From positions 124,001-188,000 of the forward strand of contig CAJXSL010000008.1 of the NCBI GenBank assembly GCA_913060875.1: DNA of 64,000 nucleotides, written 5' to 3'. Positions within the stretch are counted from its first letter, which is position 1. Each line of letters begins with the position of its first letter. This stretch comes from an uncultured Desulfobacteraceae bacterium (lineage in GTDB: Bacteria > Desulfobacterota > Desulfobacteria > Desulfobacterales > UBA5852). Shown piece after piece: positions 33,751 to 43,408 of this stretch. The notes under the pieces are model-generated. The model saw only the letters and a list, made by a program, of their open reading frames with translations. It was not told the origin of the DNA and did not search any database. A program made the position numbers and the translations under genes.

Positions 33751-34596
33751 TCAGGCCCGTTTACCAGATGCCATGGCATAGGTGATGCGGTCGATGATGA
33801 TGGCCATCAGCACAATGCACAGCCCGGCCTCGAAGCCGCGTCCGATTTCGATGCGGTTGATGGCCAGCAATACTTCGAATCCCAATCCTTTGGCGCCGAT
33901 CATGGAGGCGATGACCACCATGGCCAGGGCCATCATGGTGGTTTGGTTGACCCCCACCATGATCGTGGGCCGGGCCAGGGGCAGCTGGACCTTGAAGAGG
34001 ATCTGCCAGTAGCTGGAGCCGAAGGCATGGGCTGCCTCCACGACACTGGGGGAGACCTCCCGGATGCCTACGTTGGTGAGGCGGATGACGGGCGGCACGG
34101 CATAGACGATGGTGGCGAAAAGGGCGGGCACCTTTCCCAGGCCGAAGAGCATCAGGGCCGGGATCAGATAGACGAAGCTCGGCATGGTCTGCATGCCGTC
34201 CAGCAATGGTTTGAGGATCTTTTCGAACATATCGCTGCTGGCCATGAGAATGCCCAGGGGAATGCCGATGGCCAGGGAGATGATCACGGCCGACGTCACC
34301 AGCGAAAGGGTTCGCATGGCCATCTCCCAGTTGCCCAGCATCCCCATGAAAAAGAGCATGCCGGCCATCATCAGGCCCGACCACCACTTGCCCATGACCC
34401 GCCAGGCCAGCAGGCCCACGGCGATAATGAGCACTGGCCAGGGTACCCATAGAAAGAACTTCTCCACCACCAGCATGAATTTCAGGATGGCGCTCCCCAG
34501 GGCGTCAAAGAAGCCGCCAAAGCTCATGAGCACCCAATCCATGGCCTGGTCGGTCCATTTGTCCAGGGGAATTTGTATGTTTTCCGGGAACTTCAC
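33751..34596 (-). CDS. proW: glycine betaine/proline-type ABC permease
   Basis: A 281-residue membrane protein with the ProW N-terminal amphipathic segment (PLDKWTDQAMDWV), five or six helices and the EAA region EAAHAFGSSYWQILFKVQLP. It is the third gene of proV-proX-proW. It starts at GTG34596. A palindromic intergenic repeat separates it from proX. The likely substrate is a quaternary amine osmolyte. Confidence 0.88.
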   Translation of the reverse strand: MKFPENIQIPLDKWTDQAMDWVLMSFGGFFDALGSAILKFMLVVEKFFLWVPWPVLIIAVGLLAWRVMGKWWSGLMMAGMLFFMGMLGNWEMAMRTLSLVTSAVIISLAIGIPLGILMASSDMFEKILKPLLDGMQTMPSFVYLIPALMLFGLGKVPALFATIVYAVPPVIRLTNVGIREVSPSVVEAAHAFGSSYWQILFKVQLPLARPTIMVGVNQTTMMALAMVVIASMIGAKGLGFEVLLAINRIEIGRGFEAGLCIVLMAIIIDRITYAMASGKRA

Positions 34597-34653
34597 TTTA
34601 TTCTTACTCCTCGATTACCGCCATTATATCGGCGGCTAAATTGACCTAATCGC

Positions 34654-34730
34654 GTCATCCCGGCGAAAGCCGGGATCTGGCTTTTTCTCCCGCTGCTTCC
34701 GGAAGAGATTCCGGCTTTCGCCGGGATGAC
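34654..34730. repeat. REP-like palindromic repeat between proX and proW
   Basis: Two 23-base arms (34654-34676 and 34708-34730), nearly perfect reverse complements, each containing GTCATCCCGGCGAAAGCCGG. This is a widely seen proteobacterial intergenic palindrome and can form a long hairpin in the transcript. Confidence 0.8.
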
Positions 34731-34817
34731 ATCCGTCGGTGTCCAATCTCACCTGGGCGATAGGGCTGCCGTCCGGCTCCGCTAAGCTATCAGCGGGGCC
34801 GGACGAGAGGTCGGGAT

Positions 34818-35864
34818 TTATTTCATGGCGGCCTTGACTTTGGCCGCCACGTCGGCCGGCACCCACTGGGTCCAGAGGTCCTCGTAGGTTTTCAGGAACC
34901 ACGTGGCCGCCTCCGGGGGCTTGCCGCCGGTGTCCTGCATATGGGCCAGGAACTTGTTGTTGATGTCCAGCGTGGTGCTGTATTTCGTCAGGAAATCGGC
35001 AACGTCCGGGGCCCACTCGGGCAATTTTTTGTGGACGATGATGTCGCATTTGACGGCCGGGTAGGCGCATTTGGCCGTGGATTCGAAGATGGCCTTATCA
35101 AAGGGCGGCTCTTCGAGCTGGGTCATGTCCAGCTTGCCCAGCACCCAGGTGGGGGCCCAGTAATAGCCGATCCAGGCTTTGCCACGTTTGTAGGCGGCTT
35201 CCATGCTGGCGGCCAGGGCCGCCCCGGATCCGGGTTCCATTGTGTTGTAAGTGTCGCGGAGGCCGTAGGCATCGAATTTTTTGTTGTTGACGTCGCGGCA
35301 GGACCAGCCAGGGATACAGCTGTAGAAGAGCCCCTTGCCCGGGTCTTCGGGGTCTTTGAACAACTCCCAGTATTCGGGCATGTCAAAAACCGATTTCAAA
35401 TCCGGAGCTGTGGGCTTGATGCCCCGCTTGGCATCGCCCTTGATCATGTAGGTGGGCACGTACCAACCCTGGACGCTGTTGGGGAAGTTGGGCCCCAGGA
35501 GGATAAATCCCTCCTTGGTATTGGGGTCTTTGCCCTTGGCAAGGCCCTCGTCATAGAGTTCCTGCCAGTTTTCAGTCCAAGTTTCCATGTTGACGTTGGG
35601 GGCGTCATCCCCTTTGGCGCTGATCAGGGCTTTGTTCAGAAGAATCGTTTCGCCGGGCGTATACTTTATGGGATAACCCAGGCCGTGTTCGATGATAAAA
35701 CCGGCTACACGATTGTGCACCTGGACACTGTCCCAGCCGAGATCCGCGAATACAATGGGTTTTTTATCGGCGGCCAGAACCGTTCCGGTACAAAGCGTGA
35801 CCAGAAACAGGGCGGCTGTTAACAGAATCGCTAAACGTTTGGTACCATGTCCTAATCTTCGCAT
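34818..35864 (-). CDS. proX: glycine betaine/choline-type substrate-binding protein
   Basis: A 348-residue protein with a signal peptide (about 1-31, ending VLAA) and an OpuAC fold: VFADLGWDSVQVHNRVAGFI at the mature start and Trp/Tyr-rich ligand regions (NMETWTENW, WIGYYWAPTW) that suit an aromatic cage for quaternary ammonium groups. AAAGGAGGG upstream of ATG35864 is strong. It lies between the ATPase and the permease. Confidence 0.88.
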   Translation of the reverse strand: MRRLGHGTKRLAILLTAALFLVTLCTGTVLAADKKPIVFADLGWDSVQVHNRVAGFIIEHGLGYPIKYTPGETILLNKALISAKGDDAPNVNMETWTENWQELYDEGLAKGKDPNTKEGFILLGPNFPNSVQGWYVPTYMIKGDAKRGIKPTAPDLKSVFDMPEYWELFKDPEDPGKGLFYSCIPGWSCRDVNNKKFDAYGLRDTYNTMEPGSGAALAASMEAAYKRGKAWIGYYWAPTWVLGKLDMTQLEEPPFDKAIFESTAKCAYPAVKCDIIVHKKLPEWAPDVADFLTKYSTTLDINNKFLAHMQDTGGKPPEAATWFLKTYEDLWTQWVPADVAAKVKAAMK

Positions 35865-35903
35865 GCGTAATTCCCTCCTTTTTTCTATCGTTGATAATTC
35901 AGA

Positions 35904-37118
35904 TCAGGCGGCCTTGTCGTTTTCATTGCCGTTCGATTGGGTCCCTTCAGCCAGGGCAGCCAGGATCAATCCCTTGATGATGACACCTTGCAGATTGTTG
36001 CTGTCATTCACCACGGCAATGGGGTGTTCACTGGTGGCCAGCAAGGGGAACAGGTCGGCCGCCGGCGTGTCCGGCGACACGCGTTGGATATCGGTAATCA
36101 GGATGTGTTCCAGTGTTTTTTCGCCCCGCTTGGCCGCATCCGCGGCATCCGCAGCCTTGACGATTCCCACCAACTTTCTTTCCTTGCTGACAAAAATTTT
36201 CGAGATGCTGGCTTTTTTCATTTTGCGCAGGGCCGCCTTGGGTCCGTCGGTTTTATAATAGGCAATGGTTTCGGACTTTTTCATGATGGTTTCGGCCGTG
36301 ATGACCTTGGACATGTCCACGTCTTCGACAAACTTGGCCACATAATCGTTGGCCGGGTTGGTCAGAATCTCTTCGGCCGTGCCCACCTGCACGATCATGC
36401 CATCCTTCATCAGTACGATGCGGTCCCCCAGCTTAATGGCTTCGTCCAGATCGTGGCTGATGAATACGATGGTTTTCTGCACTTTATCCTGGAGTTCCAA
36501 CAGTTCGTCCTGCATGTCGCGCCGGATTAAGGGGTCGAGGGCGCTGAAAGCTTCGTCCATCAGCATGATATCGGCATCCAAGGCCAGGGCGCGGGCCAGG
36601 CCGACGCGCTGCTGCATGCCGCCGCTGAGTTGGTCCGGATAGGAATCTTCCCAGCCTTTCAGGCCTACCTGTTCCAGAGCCTGCATGGACAGGTCGCTGC
36701 GCTTGGCCGAATCAACCTTTTGAACTTCCAGACCGTATTCGACGTTTTTCAGCACTGTACGGTGGGGGAAAAGGGCAAAATTTTGAAAGACCATGCCAAA
36801 ATGCTTCTGGCGAAAATGTCGTAATTCCGTGTCCGACAGTTTTAGTACGTTTTCGCCGTTAACCAGGACCTTTCCCGAGGTTGGCTCGATCAGGCGGTTG
36901 ATGCAACGCACCAGCGTGGATTTGCCGCTTCCGGAAAGCCCCATCACCACAAGGATTTCGCCTTCCTCCACATCGAAAGACACATCCGCCACACCCACGC
37001 CATGGCGGGTTTTTTCCATGATGGCGTCTTTGCTCATGCCCTTGCTGAGCAATGGCATGACCTTTTCAGGATGGGGGCCAAAAATTTTGTAAAGGTTGTG
37101 AATGTCGATTTTTTTCAT
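35904..37118 (-). CDS. proV: glycine betaine/proline-type ABC ATPase with CBS domains
   Basis: A 404-residue protein. The ProV-specific N-terminus (KIFGPHPEKVMPLL) is followed by Walker A GLSGSGKS, signature LSGGMQQR and Walker B IMLMDEAFSALDP. From about residue 285 to the end a CBS pair is present (SKIFVSKERKLVGIV, HPIAVVNDSNNLQGVI), which senses ionic strength in OpuA-type transporters. ATG37118 overlaps the marR stop by four bases (ATGA), so it is translationally coupled to the regulator; the longer frame upstream is inside marR. Confidence 0.9.
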   Translation of the reverse strand: MKKIDIHNLYKIFGPHPEKVMPLLSKGMSKDAIMEKTRHGVGVADVSFDVEEGEILVVMGLSGSGKSTLVRCINRLIEPTSGKVLVNGENVLKLSDTELRHFRQKHFGMVFQNFALFPHRTVLKNVEYGLEVQKVDSAKRSDLSMQALEQVGLKGWEDSYPDQLSGGMQQRVGLARALALDADIMLMDEAFSALDPLIRRDMQDELLELQDKVQKTIVFISHDLDEAIKLGDRIVLMKDGMIVQVGTAEEILTNPANDYVAKFVEDVDMSKVITAETIMKKSETIAYYKTDGPKAALRKMKKASISKIFVSKERKLVGIVKAADAADAAKRGEKTLEHILITDIQRVSPDTPAADLFPLLATSEHPIAVVNDSNNLQGVIIKGLILAALAEGTQSNGNENDKAA

Positions 37119-37672
37119 TTTTCTTGAGGGTCTTTCGTTGATCGTTGATGTTTGGGCATGACGTCTTGATGATGTGCCGGCCCCGGTTTCGCCAGGCGTT
37201 TGGCCCGCTGGGGATCCACCACCTTCTGCCGTGCCACGGTAAGGGCCACGATGCGTCGGAGAGAACTCAGGATCATGTGCTGCTCCCAATCGGGCAAGCC
37301 ATCGAACTGTTCGATAAAGGACTCCTGCATCACGGGGGGGGCTGATTCGAGCAGGTTTTCTCCGGCGCCTGTCATGGAAACGTGAACCCGCCGCCGGTCG
37401 CTCTGGCTGCGCTGTCGGGCAATCAGGCCCCGGCTTTCCAGGCGGTCCAGAATGCCGGTCACGGTGGCCTGGCTGAGACTGCTGGCCCGGGCCAGTTCGC
37501 TGGCGGTGGTTTGAACGGCGCGTGCGGTTTCCTGCAGGATGAACAACTGGGGGCCGGTAAGACCAAACTGCTTGACCAGCCGCTTCGAACGAAGATCGAT
37601 CGAGCGAATGATCTGCCGCAAAGAGATCAGGACCTGGTCGCTGACGGTATCCGGCTTGTTTTCGATGTTCAT
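37115..37672 (-). CDS. MarR-family regulator of the proVXW operon
   Basis: A 185-residue winged-helix protein with the MarR recognition region (SSLSQATVTGILDRLESRGLIARQ, in part, about 60-85) and wing (SDRRRVHVSMTGAGE). It is the first gene of the osmolyte transporter operon and overlaps proV by four bases. It is clearly paralogous to the product of 38307, which is transcribed divergently. A palindrome at 37695-37727 just upstream is a candidate autoregulatory operator. Confidence 0.85.
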   Translation of the reverse strand: MNIENKPDTVSDQVLISLRQIIRSIDLRSKRLVKQFGLTGPQLFILQETARAVQTTASELARASSLSQATVTGILDRLESRGLIARQRSQSDRRRVHVSMTGAGENLLESAPPVMQESFIEQFDGLPDWEQHMILSSLRRIVALTVARQKVVDPQRAKRLAKPGPAHHQDVMPKHQRSTKDPQEK

Positions 37673-37694
37673 GCCCTCGGTTGGCCTTATTTTG

Positions 37695-37727
37695 GTTCTA
37701 AAAAATCCGTCCTAAATATTTTAGAAC
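37695..37727. promoter_or_regulatory. candidate MarR operator palindrome
   Basis: GTTCTAAAA and TTTTAGAAC are perfect inverted 9-mers separated by 15 bases, 23 bases upstream of the marR start. Confidence 0.5.
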
Positions 37728-38306
37728 AAAGCAAATATTTACTTAATAATATTTACAGTTAAAACCTAATATTCTTGGGTTATGAATTGCTGTTTTCAGG
37801 CAGGAGTCAAATAAATATTTGAAAAAAAAGTAAATTTAATTTTAGCTACAGGTAGCAGGCCTGTTTGCAAATGTCAAGTATACTAAATATAATATATGGC
37901 TAAAAGTATTTAAGTCAAATTATTTCAAAAGCTTTATGGGGCTATTTCGATACGAAAGTCGTTGTATATCCCGAGTCGAGGCGTGTGGGGGGCGAGGGGC
38001 GGACTGAATTTGGGCACTATTTGATTGAATTATGTTAGACATCAAAATAATATAACGAAAGTTGGTCAAAATGATTTTATTCATTGTTTAGAGCATTGCG
38101 CGTCTTTGATATTTTTTCGTCAAGATAATGTTCAGGCTTTGAAATGTCTTGAAATTCAGCTCTATTTGGAATATTAGAAAAAAATTTTCGTTTTTTTGGT
38201 ATCAATACGGCACGCAATGCGTTTAGTTGTTCAAAACAAAAGCGCTGGATAAACTATTTCGAATGCTGTTAATTTGAGTTAATTATCAGTTAGGATACAA
38301 ATTAAA
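37728..38306. promoter_or_regulatory. AT-rich divergent region between two marR paralogs
   Basis: About 580 bases, strongly AT-rich compared with the flanks, with many A/T runs (for example 37800-37920 and 38150-38210). No gene or RNA is recognisable. It should contain both marR promoters; the abrupt composition shift could also mark a past insertion. Confidence 0.4.
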
Positions 38307-38852
38307 ATGAAAGACAATCTTCTGTCAGCGCCGCCTTCGAATCGCACCGTCAGTGACAGTGTCATGATCGCTTTGCGCAAGATCATCCAGGCGATTGATA
38401 TGAACTCCAAAAAACTGGTCAAGCGGGTCGGTTTGACCGGGCCCCAACTGGTCATCCTGCAGGAAATATCCAGCCAGGGCGAAGTCACCGCCGGAGAAAT
38501 TGCACGGGCGGTAAGCCTCAGCCAGGCCACCGTGACCGGCATTCTGGACCGGATGGAAAAGCGCGGCCTGATTGCCCGGCAACGCAGTGAACGCGATAAG
38601 CGGCGGATCATGATAAGCATCACGGCAATGGGCGAGCAGGTTCTCAAGGACGCCCCCCCCTTGATGCAGGAGGCCTTTGTCGAGCGATTTTCCAATCTCA
38701 AGGATTGGGAACAGACCATGATTTTGAGCGCGCTTCAACGCCTGGTCTCCATCATGGATGCCCGCGCGATTGATGCGGCGCCGTTTCTGGCGACCAATCC
38801 TCTGGTCAATCAGAATGCCAAGCCCGACGGGGCGGATTCGTCTGCCCTGTAG
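38307..38852 (+). CDS. MarR-family regulator, paralog of the 37115-37672 product
   Basis: A 181-residue winged-helix regulator. It shares the phrases LVKR, GLTGPQL, SLSQATVTGILDR and GLIARQRS with its divergent neighbour, so the two arose by duplication. AGGA lies upstream of ATG38307. A broken proX fragment follows at 38994, suggesting that this regulator once headed a second osmolyte transporter locus. Confidence 0.85.
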   Translation: MKDNLLSAPPSNRTVSDSVMIALRKIIQAIDMNSKKLVKRVGLTGPQLVILQEISSQGEVTAGEIARAVSLSQATVTGILDRMEKRGLIARQRSERDKRRIMISITAMGEQVLKDAPPLMQEAFVERFSNLKDWEQTMILSALQRLVSIMDARAIDAAPFLATNPLVNQNAKPDGADSSAL

Positions 38853-38993
38853 TGCCCTTCAATTTCGTTGCATAACCATCCTTACGGAAAAGTTGATATC
38901 CGCGGATAAAATTGTTGACCCAAATTTTGGGAGACCAGCCGAAAAAGGCGTTGAAGTTGTTATGCGCGGGCAAGGCAAGGCCTCCGTTCACCA

Positions 38994-39215
38994 ATGGTTG
39001 ATTTCCCAACCACAACCGTCGGCCGCCCAAGGGATTTTGCGACGATGCCGACCTGTGGCTATGTTGTCAAGGCCGGTGGTCTGCAGGGTTCTCTGGTTTC
39101 CAAAAAAGCGGTTGAGGAATTCAATATCCGGTCTTTGGGCGACTTCAAACGTGCGGAGGTCAAAGAGGCGTTTGATATAAATGGAGCCGGCAGCACGGCT
39201 TCGGGCTTTTTTTGA
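38994..39215 (+). pseudogene. proX (OpuAC-type binding protein) remnant
   Basis: The 73-codon frame contains GYVVKAGGLQGSLVSKKAVEEFNIRSLGDFK (in part), matching the segment of ProX-type proteins that reads like GxxQGYLIDKATAEKHNIKSLxDLK, then FDINGAG in place of FDxDGDGKADL. Both the N-terminal part with its signal peptide and the C-terminal lobe are missing, and the frame stops soon after. I read it as a decayed gene fragment. The surrounding 38853-38993 and 39216-39339 hold no other gene. Confidence 0.6.
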
Positions 39216-39339
39216 CCGGCGCGATCCGTCCTGCTATAGAATCCTGATGATCCCACGCGTTACGACGGGCACGGGATGCGCTCTCTTGATGGACTTCCTT
39301 TCGTATTGAAAAGCCGTTACCAATTTGAGGCCCTTTCCA

Positions 39340-40245
39340 ATGTCGCCAAAGATAGATCTACCTGATTCCCCGTCTGGTAAAGGCGCCGCAGGGGATCAGC
39401 TGGCCCGGACGATTCTCGACTCCCTCTCGGCCCATGTGGCCATTCTGGATGAAAACGGCTTCATCCTTGAAACCAACCGCGCCTGGATGCAATTCGCCGA
39501 GGCCAACCATATTCGCATGCGGCCGGACACCCTCAAGGTCAACTATCTGGAAATCTGCGACAAGGCCGATGGGTATTCCGCGGATGAATCCCTGTCCGTC
39601 GCCAGAGGGATTCGGGATGTCATCGCGGGGCGGGAGAAAGAGTTCGTCATGGATTATCCCTGTCACTCCCCGGATGAAGGGCGTTGGTTTTACATGCGGG
39701 TGACCCGTGCGGCCGGCCCCGGCCCCCTGCGCATTGTGGTCAGTCACGAAAATATCACGGCCCTCAAGCTGGCCGAGGAGCGGTTGCGGGAGAGTGAAAA
39801 AAAGCTTTACCAGGAAAGGCAGAAGCTGGAGGATGCCAACACGACCCTCAAAGTGCTCCTGCGGCAGCGCGAGAAGGATCAGCGGCAAATGGAAACCGAC
39901 ATTCTCGACAATGTGCGGCAGCTGGTCGTCCCCCTCATCGAGCGCCTGGGGCGGCTGCCGCTCCCGCCTCGCGCCCAAACAATCCTGGCCAGTATGGATA
40001 CGCGGCTGACGGAACTGACCCGGCCATTCCTGCGACGATTGTCGGCCGTAGAGGCCGTCCTCACCCCCCAGGAGATCGAGGTGGCCGCCCTGATCCGCGA
40101 GGGCCGCAGCAGCAAGGAAATTGCGGACCTGATGAATTTGTCGTTGACCACCATCAACTTCCACCGCCGCAATCTGCGCCGCAAATTGAACCTGCGTAAT
40201 TCCAATACCAACCTGCGGACCTACCTTCTCAGTCTCACAAAATAA
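39340..40245 (+). CDS. PAS-domain LuxR-type transcriptional regulator
   Basis: A 301-residue cytoplasmic protein. A PAS domain (about 20-140, ILDSLSAHVAILDENGFILETN in part) is followed by a coiled coil (about 145-185, rich in Glu/Lys/Arg/Leu) and a C-terminal LuxR HTH (LTPQEIEVAALIREGRSSKEIADLMNLS in part, TTINFHRRNLRRKL). It is a one-component sensor or takes signals through the PAS. It starts at ATG39340, which has GAGG upstream; a TTG at 39325 in frame is less likely. Confidence 0.85.
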   Translation: MSPKIDLPDSPSGKGAAGDQLARTILDSLSAHVAILDENGFILETNRAWMQFAEANHIRMRPDTLKVNYLEICDKADGYSADESLSVARGIRDVIAGREKEFVMDYPCHSPDEGRWFYMRVTRAAGPGPLRIVVSHENITALKLAEERLRESEKKLYQERQKLEDANTTLKVLLRQREKDQRQMETDILDNVRQLVVPLIERLGRLPLPPRAQTILASMDTRLTELTRPFLRRLSAVEAVLTPQEIEVAALIREGRSSKEIADLMNLSLTTINFHRRNLRRKLNLRNSNTNLRTYLLSLTK

Positions 40246-40361
40246 CGGCTATTAGCCGTTAGTATGCCGTCGTTTTTCTGGGATTGCCTGTCAGTCCATC
40301 TATACCCATTATAAAGCATATATCCCCAATATTATTCTCAAGCCACTAAGGAGGTTCCGTT

Positions 40362-40559
40362 ATGCTATGCAGCCTTGCCACCAAAGTGACCGATGAAACC
40401 ATGGCCGCCATCAATGCATTGGAAAAAGATCTGGGCAAAACACTGTTGGCCTTCCAGTGCCACAGCCTGAAACCGTCCGACCTCAGCCAGGACGAACTCC
40501 AGCGGATCAAAGAAGTCGAAACCAAACTGGGGGTTTCCCTCGTGGCCGTGGAGGCCTGA
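40362..40559 (+). CDS. small conserved-type hypothetical protein
   Basis: A 65-residue protein with two Cys (positions 3 and 33), an Asp/Glu/Lys-rich helical C-terminus (SQDELQRIKEVETKLG) and no signal peptide. AAGGAGG seven bases before ATG40362 is a very strong ribosome binding site, which supports real expression. It is monocistronic. No family recognised. Confidence 0.65.
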   Translation: MLCSLATKVTDETMAAINALEKDLGKTLLAFQCHSLKPSDLSQDELQRIKEVETKLGVSLVAVEA

Positions 40560-40770
40560 TTCCGGCCTGAAAAGGAATGAAGGTGCGCGTCTCGAAAATA
40601 TTGCGTGGTTTTGTATCACAATGATCTGATGATCAATTCGCATGCCGACTTTTTGACGGGGCGATGGATCAGATATTCTGTCCGAGCCCATTTCAGGCGG
40701 CGTCCTGCTAAAGTGCGGGCTGTAGCGGGGGGCTGAAAAAAGGGGGGCAGATCCGGGGTCTTGATTGGAT

Positions 40771-40850
<80 letters not shown>

Positions 40851-40992
40851 CTTGTCGGCGCTTCCCTATCATGGTTTATACGGGGGTGCAAGCGCAAAGC
40901 CCCCCCCTTGCTTATCCAGTCAGATACTCCTTCCATTATATATTCGGGTTATATAAGATGGATTCTGGACGTGGCAAACGGCCCAAATTTTC

Positions 40993-41021
40993 TTGACACC
41001 CAAATCTGCTCATATTAATTT
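40993..41021 (+). promoter_or_regulatory. probable sigma-70 promoter of tRNA-Leu
   Basis: Consensus -35 TTGACA at 40993-40998, with an AT-rich -10 candidate (TAATTT after 17 bases, or TATTAA slightly earlier), ending about 30 bases before the tRNA. Confidence 0.45.
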
Positions 41022-41051
41022 AACCATTTATTTTTGCGTAGTACGGCATCT

Positions 41052-41138
41052 GCGAGAGTGGCGGAATTGGTAGACGCACTGGACTTAGGATCCAGCTCTG
41101 GCGACAGAGTGGGAGTTCAAGTCTCCCCTCTCGCACCA
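41052..41138 (+). tRNA. tRNA-Leu (UAG)
   Basis: 87-base class II tRNA with acceptor stem GCGAGAG/CTCTCGC, anticodon TAG in CTTAGGA, a long variable arm and an encoded CCA. Confidence 0.95.
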
Positions 41139-41154
41139 CATCCAAAGGTTTAGA

Positions 41155-41186
41155 GAGTGCCTGGAGATGAACGACTCCGGGCACTC
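41155..41186 (+). terminator. hairpin after tRNA-Leu
   Basis: GAGTGCCTGGAG and CTCCGGGCACTC pair (one G-G mismatch) over an 8-base loop. There is no adjacent T-run; GGGGTTTTTC follows about ten bases later. Confidence 0.5.
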
Positions 41187-41319
41187 GACGTATAGGGGTT
41201 TTTCAATAGACCGATATTAAAGCAATATTGCCTCCGCCGACCGCTTTCGGCGACATGTTATTTGATCGAGCCTGACACCGTAATGCGCGGTAGCAAGGTT
41301 TGCCCGGAAAGGAATCCGA

Positions 41320-42651
41320 ATGAATTTTTCAGTTGAAGACCAGAGTCCCGTAAAAAAGAAACTCACCATCGAGGTCCCCAAAGAAGATGTCGTGCGTGAA
41401 TTGGACAGCGCCTATAAAGACTTGAAAAAAAATGCCAAGGTGAAGGGGTTCCGGCCGGGCAAGACCCCGCGTTCGGTCCTCGAGCGTATGTTTGGCAAAG
41501 ATGTGCGGGCGGATGTCTCGGGCCGGCTGATTCAGGAATCTTTTATCGAGGTCCTGCAGGAATCCAAGATGAATGTGGTCGGGACTCCGGAAATCGATCC
41601 CCCCGAACTCAAGGCCGATGAAGCCTACAGCTTTGTCGCCACCGTCGAGGTGCAGCCCGAGTTGGAGCCCTTTAATCTCGATGGATTCGAGCTGAAAAAG
41701 ACCATGTATCAAGCCACCGATGAAGAGGTGGAGGCCCAATTGCAGATGCTGCAAAACAACCTGGCCCGCATGGTACCCATCGAGGAGGAGCGCCCGGTGG
41801 CCGACGGGGACTATGTAACGGTCGATTACGAGGGCTTGAAGGATGGCAAGCCTTTTGCCGAGACCCAGCGGACCGAAAATTTCAACATGAAAATCGGTGA
41901 CGGGCTGATCCATCCGGATGTCGATGCCGGGCTCATTGGCATCAAAGCCGGCGAAGAAAAGGAAATCACAGTCAATTTTGCCGATGATTATTTCAACGAA
42001 AAACTGGCCGGACTGACGGTGGCCTTTCATGTGACCCTCAAGGACATTCGGGAGCAGCATCTTCCCGAAATTGACGATGAAATGGCTAAACGGCTGGGGC
42101 AGTTCGAGTCCCTCGAGGATCTCAAGACCAAAATCAATGAAAATTTATCCATGGGCTACGGCAAGCGTCAGGAGCAGGAGTTGAACGAACAGGTTTTCGA
42201 GGCCCTCCTCGGGCAGCAGGAATTTGAGGTGCCGGAATCCCTGGTCGCCCAGGAGCTTGAGATCATCGTCAACGAGGCCAAACAGAAATTTGCGTATCAC
42301 AATACCTCTATGGAGGAATTGGGCCTGGATGATGCCGGTCTGCAGGAAAAATATCGCGAAACCGCGGTCAACCAAGTGCGGCGCCATATGATCCTGGGCA
42401 AAATCATATCCCAGGAATCATTGGAGGTGTCCGACGAACAGCTGGAAAACGGCTACCAGGAAATGGCCGACAGTTTCAATCAGCCGGCAGACGTCATCAA
42501 GCAGTTTTACGCCCAGAATCCCGACCGGATCGATGTGTTCAAGCACGCGTTACTTGAAAAACAGGCAATGGCGCTTATCATTGATAGGAGTTCCATCACG
42601 GAAGTCGAGCCGGAGCTGGAAACACCTGCTGAAGACGACAAGAGCGAATAA
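41320..42651 (+). CDS. tig: trigger factor
   Basis: A 443-residue ribosome-associated chaperone and peptidyl-prolyl isomerase. The N-terminal ribosome-binding motif KGFRPGKTPRSVLE is at about 44-57, the FKBP-type domain (VTVDYEGLKDGKPFAETQ) at about 165-180, and the helical C-terminal domain covers the rest. GGAAAGGAA upstream of ATG41320 sets the start. It heads the tig-clpP-clpX order that is conserved across bacteria. Confidence 0.95.
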   Translation: MNFSVEDQSPVKKKLTIEVPKEDVVRELDSAYKDLKKNAKVKGFRPGKTPRSVLERMFGKDVRADVSGRLIQESFIEVLQESKMNVVGTPEIDPPELKADEAYSFVATVEVQPELEPFNLDGFELKKTMYQATDEEVEAQLQMLQNNLARMVPIEEERPVADGDYVTVDYEGLKDGKPFAETQRTENFNMKIGDGLIHPDVDAGLIGIKAGEEKEITVNFADDYFNEKLAGLTVAFHVTLKDIREQHLPEIDDEMAKRLGQFESLEDLKTKINENLSMGYGKRQEQELNEQVFEALLGQQEFEVPESLVAQELEIIVNEAKQKFAYHNTSMEELGLDDAGLQEKYRETAVNQVRRHMILGKIISQESLEVSDEQLENGYQEMADSFNQPADVIKQFYAQNPDRIDVFKHALLEKQAMALIIDRSSITEVEPELETPAEDDKSE

Positions 42652-42778
42652 TCGGGGCTGCCCGGCATGAAATCGCCTCCCCGGCTTACGGGGCCGCAAC
42701 CCTTGAACGGTTGGGGCCCCGCCTCTCATCGGATCGTTTCGCCGGCCAACACCAGACACCTTAAAAAGGAGACAAAAC

Positions 42779-43408
42779 GTGCCGCTAATCCCTATGGTCA
42801 TCGAGCAGAGCAGTCGGGGGGAACGGGCCTATGACATTTATTCCCGCCTGCTGAAGGATCGGATCATTTTCCTGGGCTCCGCCATGAATGATGACGTTGC
42901 CAACCTCATTATCGCCCAATTATTGTTCCTCGAGTCTGAAGATCCTGAAAAGGACATCAATTTTTACATCAATTCGCCCGGGGGGGTTGTGACTTCCGGA
43001 CTTGCCGTATATGATACCATGCAGTATGTAAAACCAGATATTGCGACGGTCTGTATCGGTCAGGCCGCCAGTATGGGGGCCGTCCTTCTCGCGGCGGGAT
43101 CGGCGGGCAAGCGCTACGCCCTGCCCAATGCCCGTATCATGATCCATCAGCCCATGGGCGGTTTCCAGGGGCAGGCCTCGGATGTTGAAATCCATGCCCG
43201 CGAGATGCTGCGGATGAAACAGGATCTCAATAACATCCTGTCCGTCCATACCGGGAAGCCGATTGAACAGTTGCAGACCGACACGGATCGTGATTACTTT
43301 ATGTCCGGCGAGGAAGCCTGCGCTTACGGTCTCGTGGATCACGTGATCGCCAAGCGTGACGATCTCGGCGACAAAGACGCCGTCACGGAGAAAAAAGATG
43401 ACGCATAA
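42779..43408 (+). CDS. clpP: ATP-dependent Clp protease proteolytic subunit
   Basis: A 209-residue serine protease with the Ser nucleophile in [14 protein letters not shown] and the His in [15 protein letters not shown]. The sequence begins [20 protein letters not shown] (in part), the usual ClpP N-terminus. It starts at GTG42779 with AGGAG eight bases upstream. It forms the tetradecameric chamber fed by ClpX, encoded next. Confidence 0.95.
   Translation: MPLIPMVIEQSSRGERAYDIYSRLLKDRIIFLGSAMNDDVANLIIAQLLFLESEDPEKDINFYINSPGGVVTSGLAVYDTMQYVKPDIATVCIGQAASMGAVLLAAGSAGKRYALPNARIMIHQPMGGFQGQASDVEIHAREMLRMKQDLNNILSVHTGKPIEQLQTDTDRDYFMSGEEACAYGLVDHVIAKRDDLGDKDAVTEKKDDA

Noticed and set aside
34654-34730. 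Insertion sequence ends
   Set aside because: The inverted arms are only 31 bases apart with no transposase; the sequence is a common intergenic palindrome.
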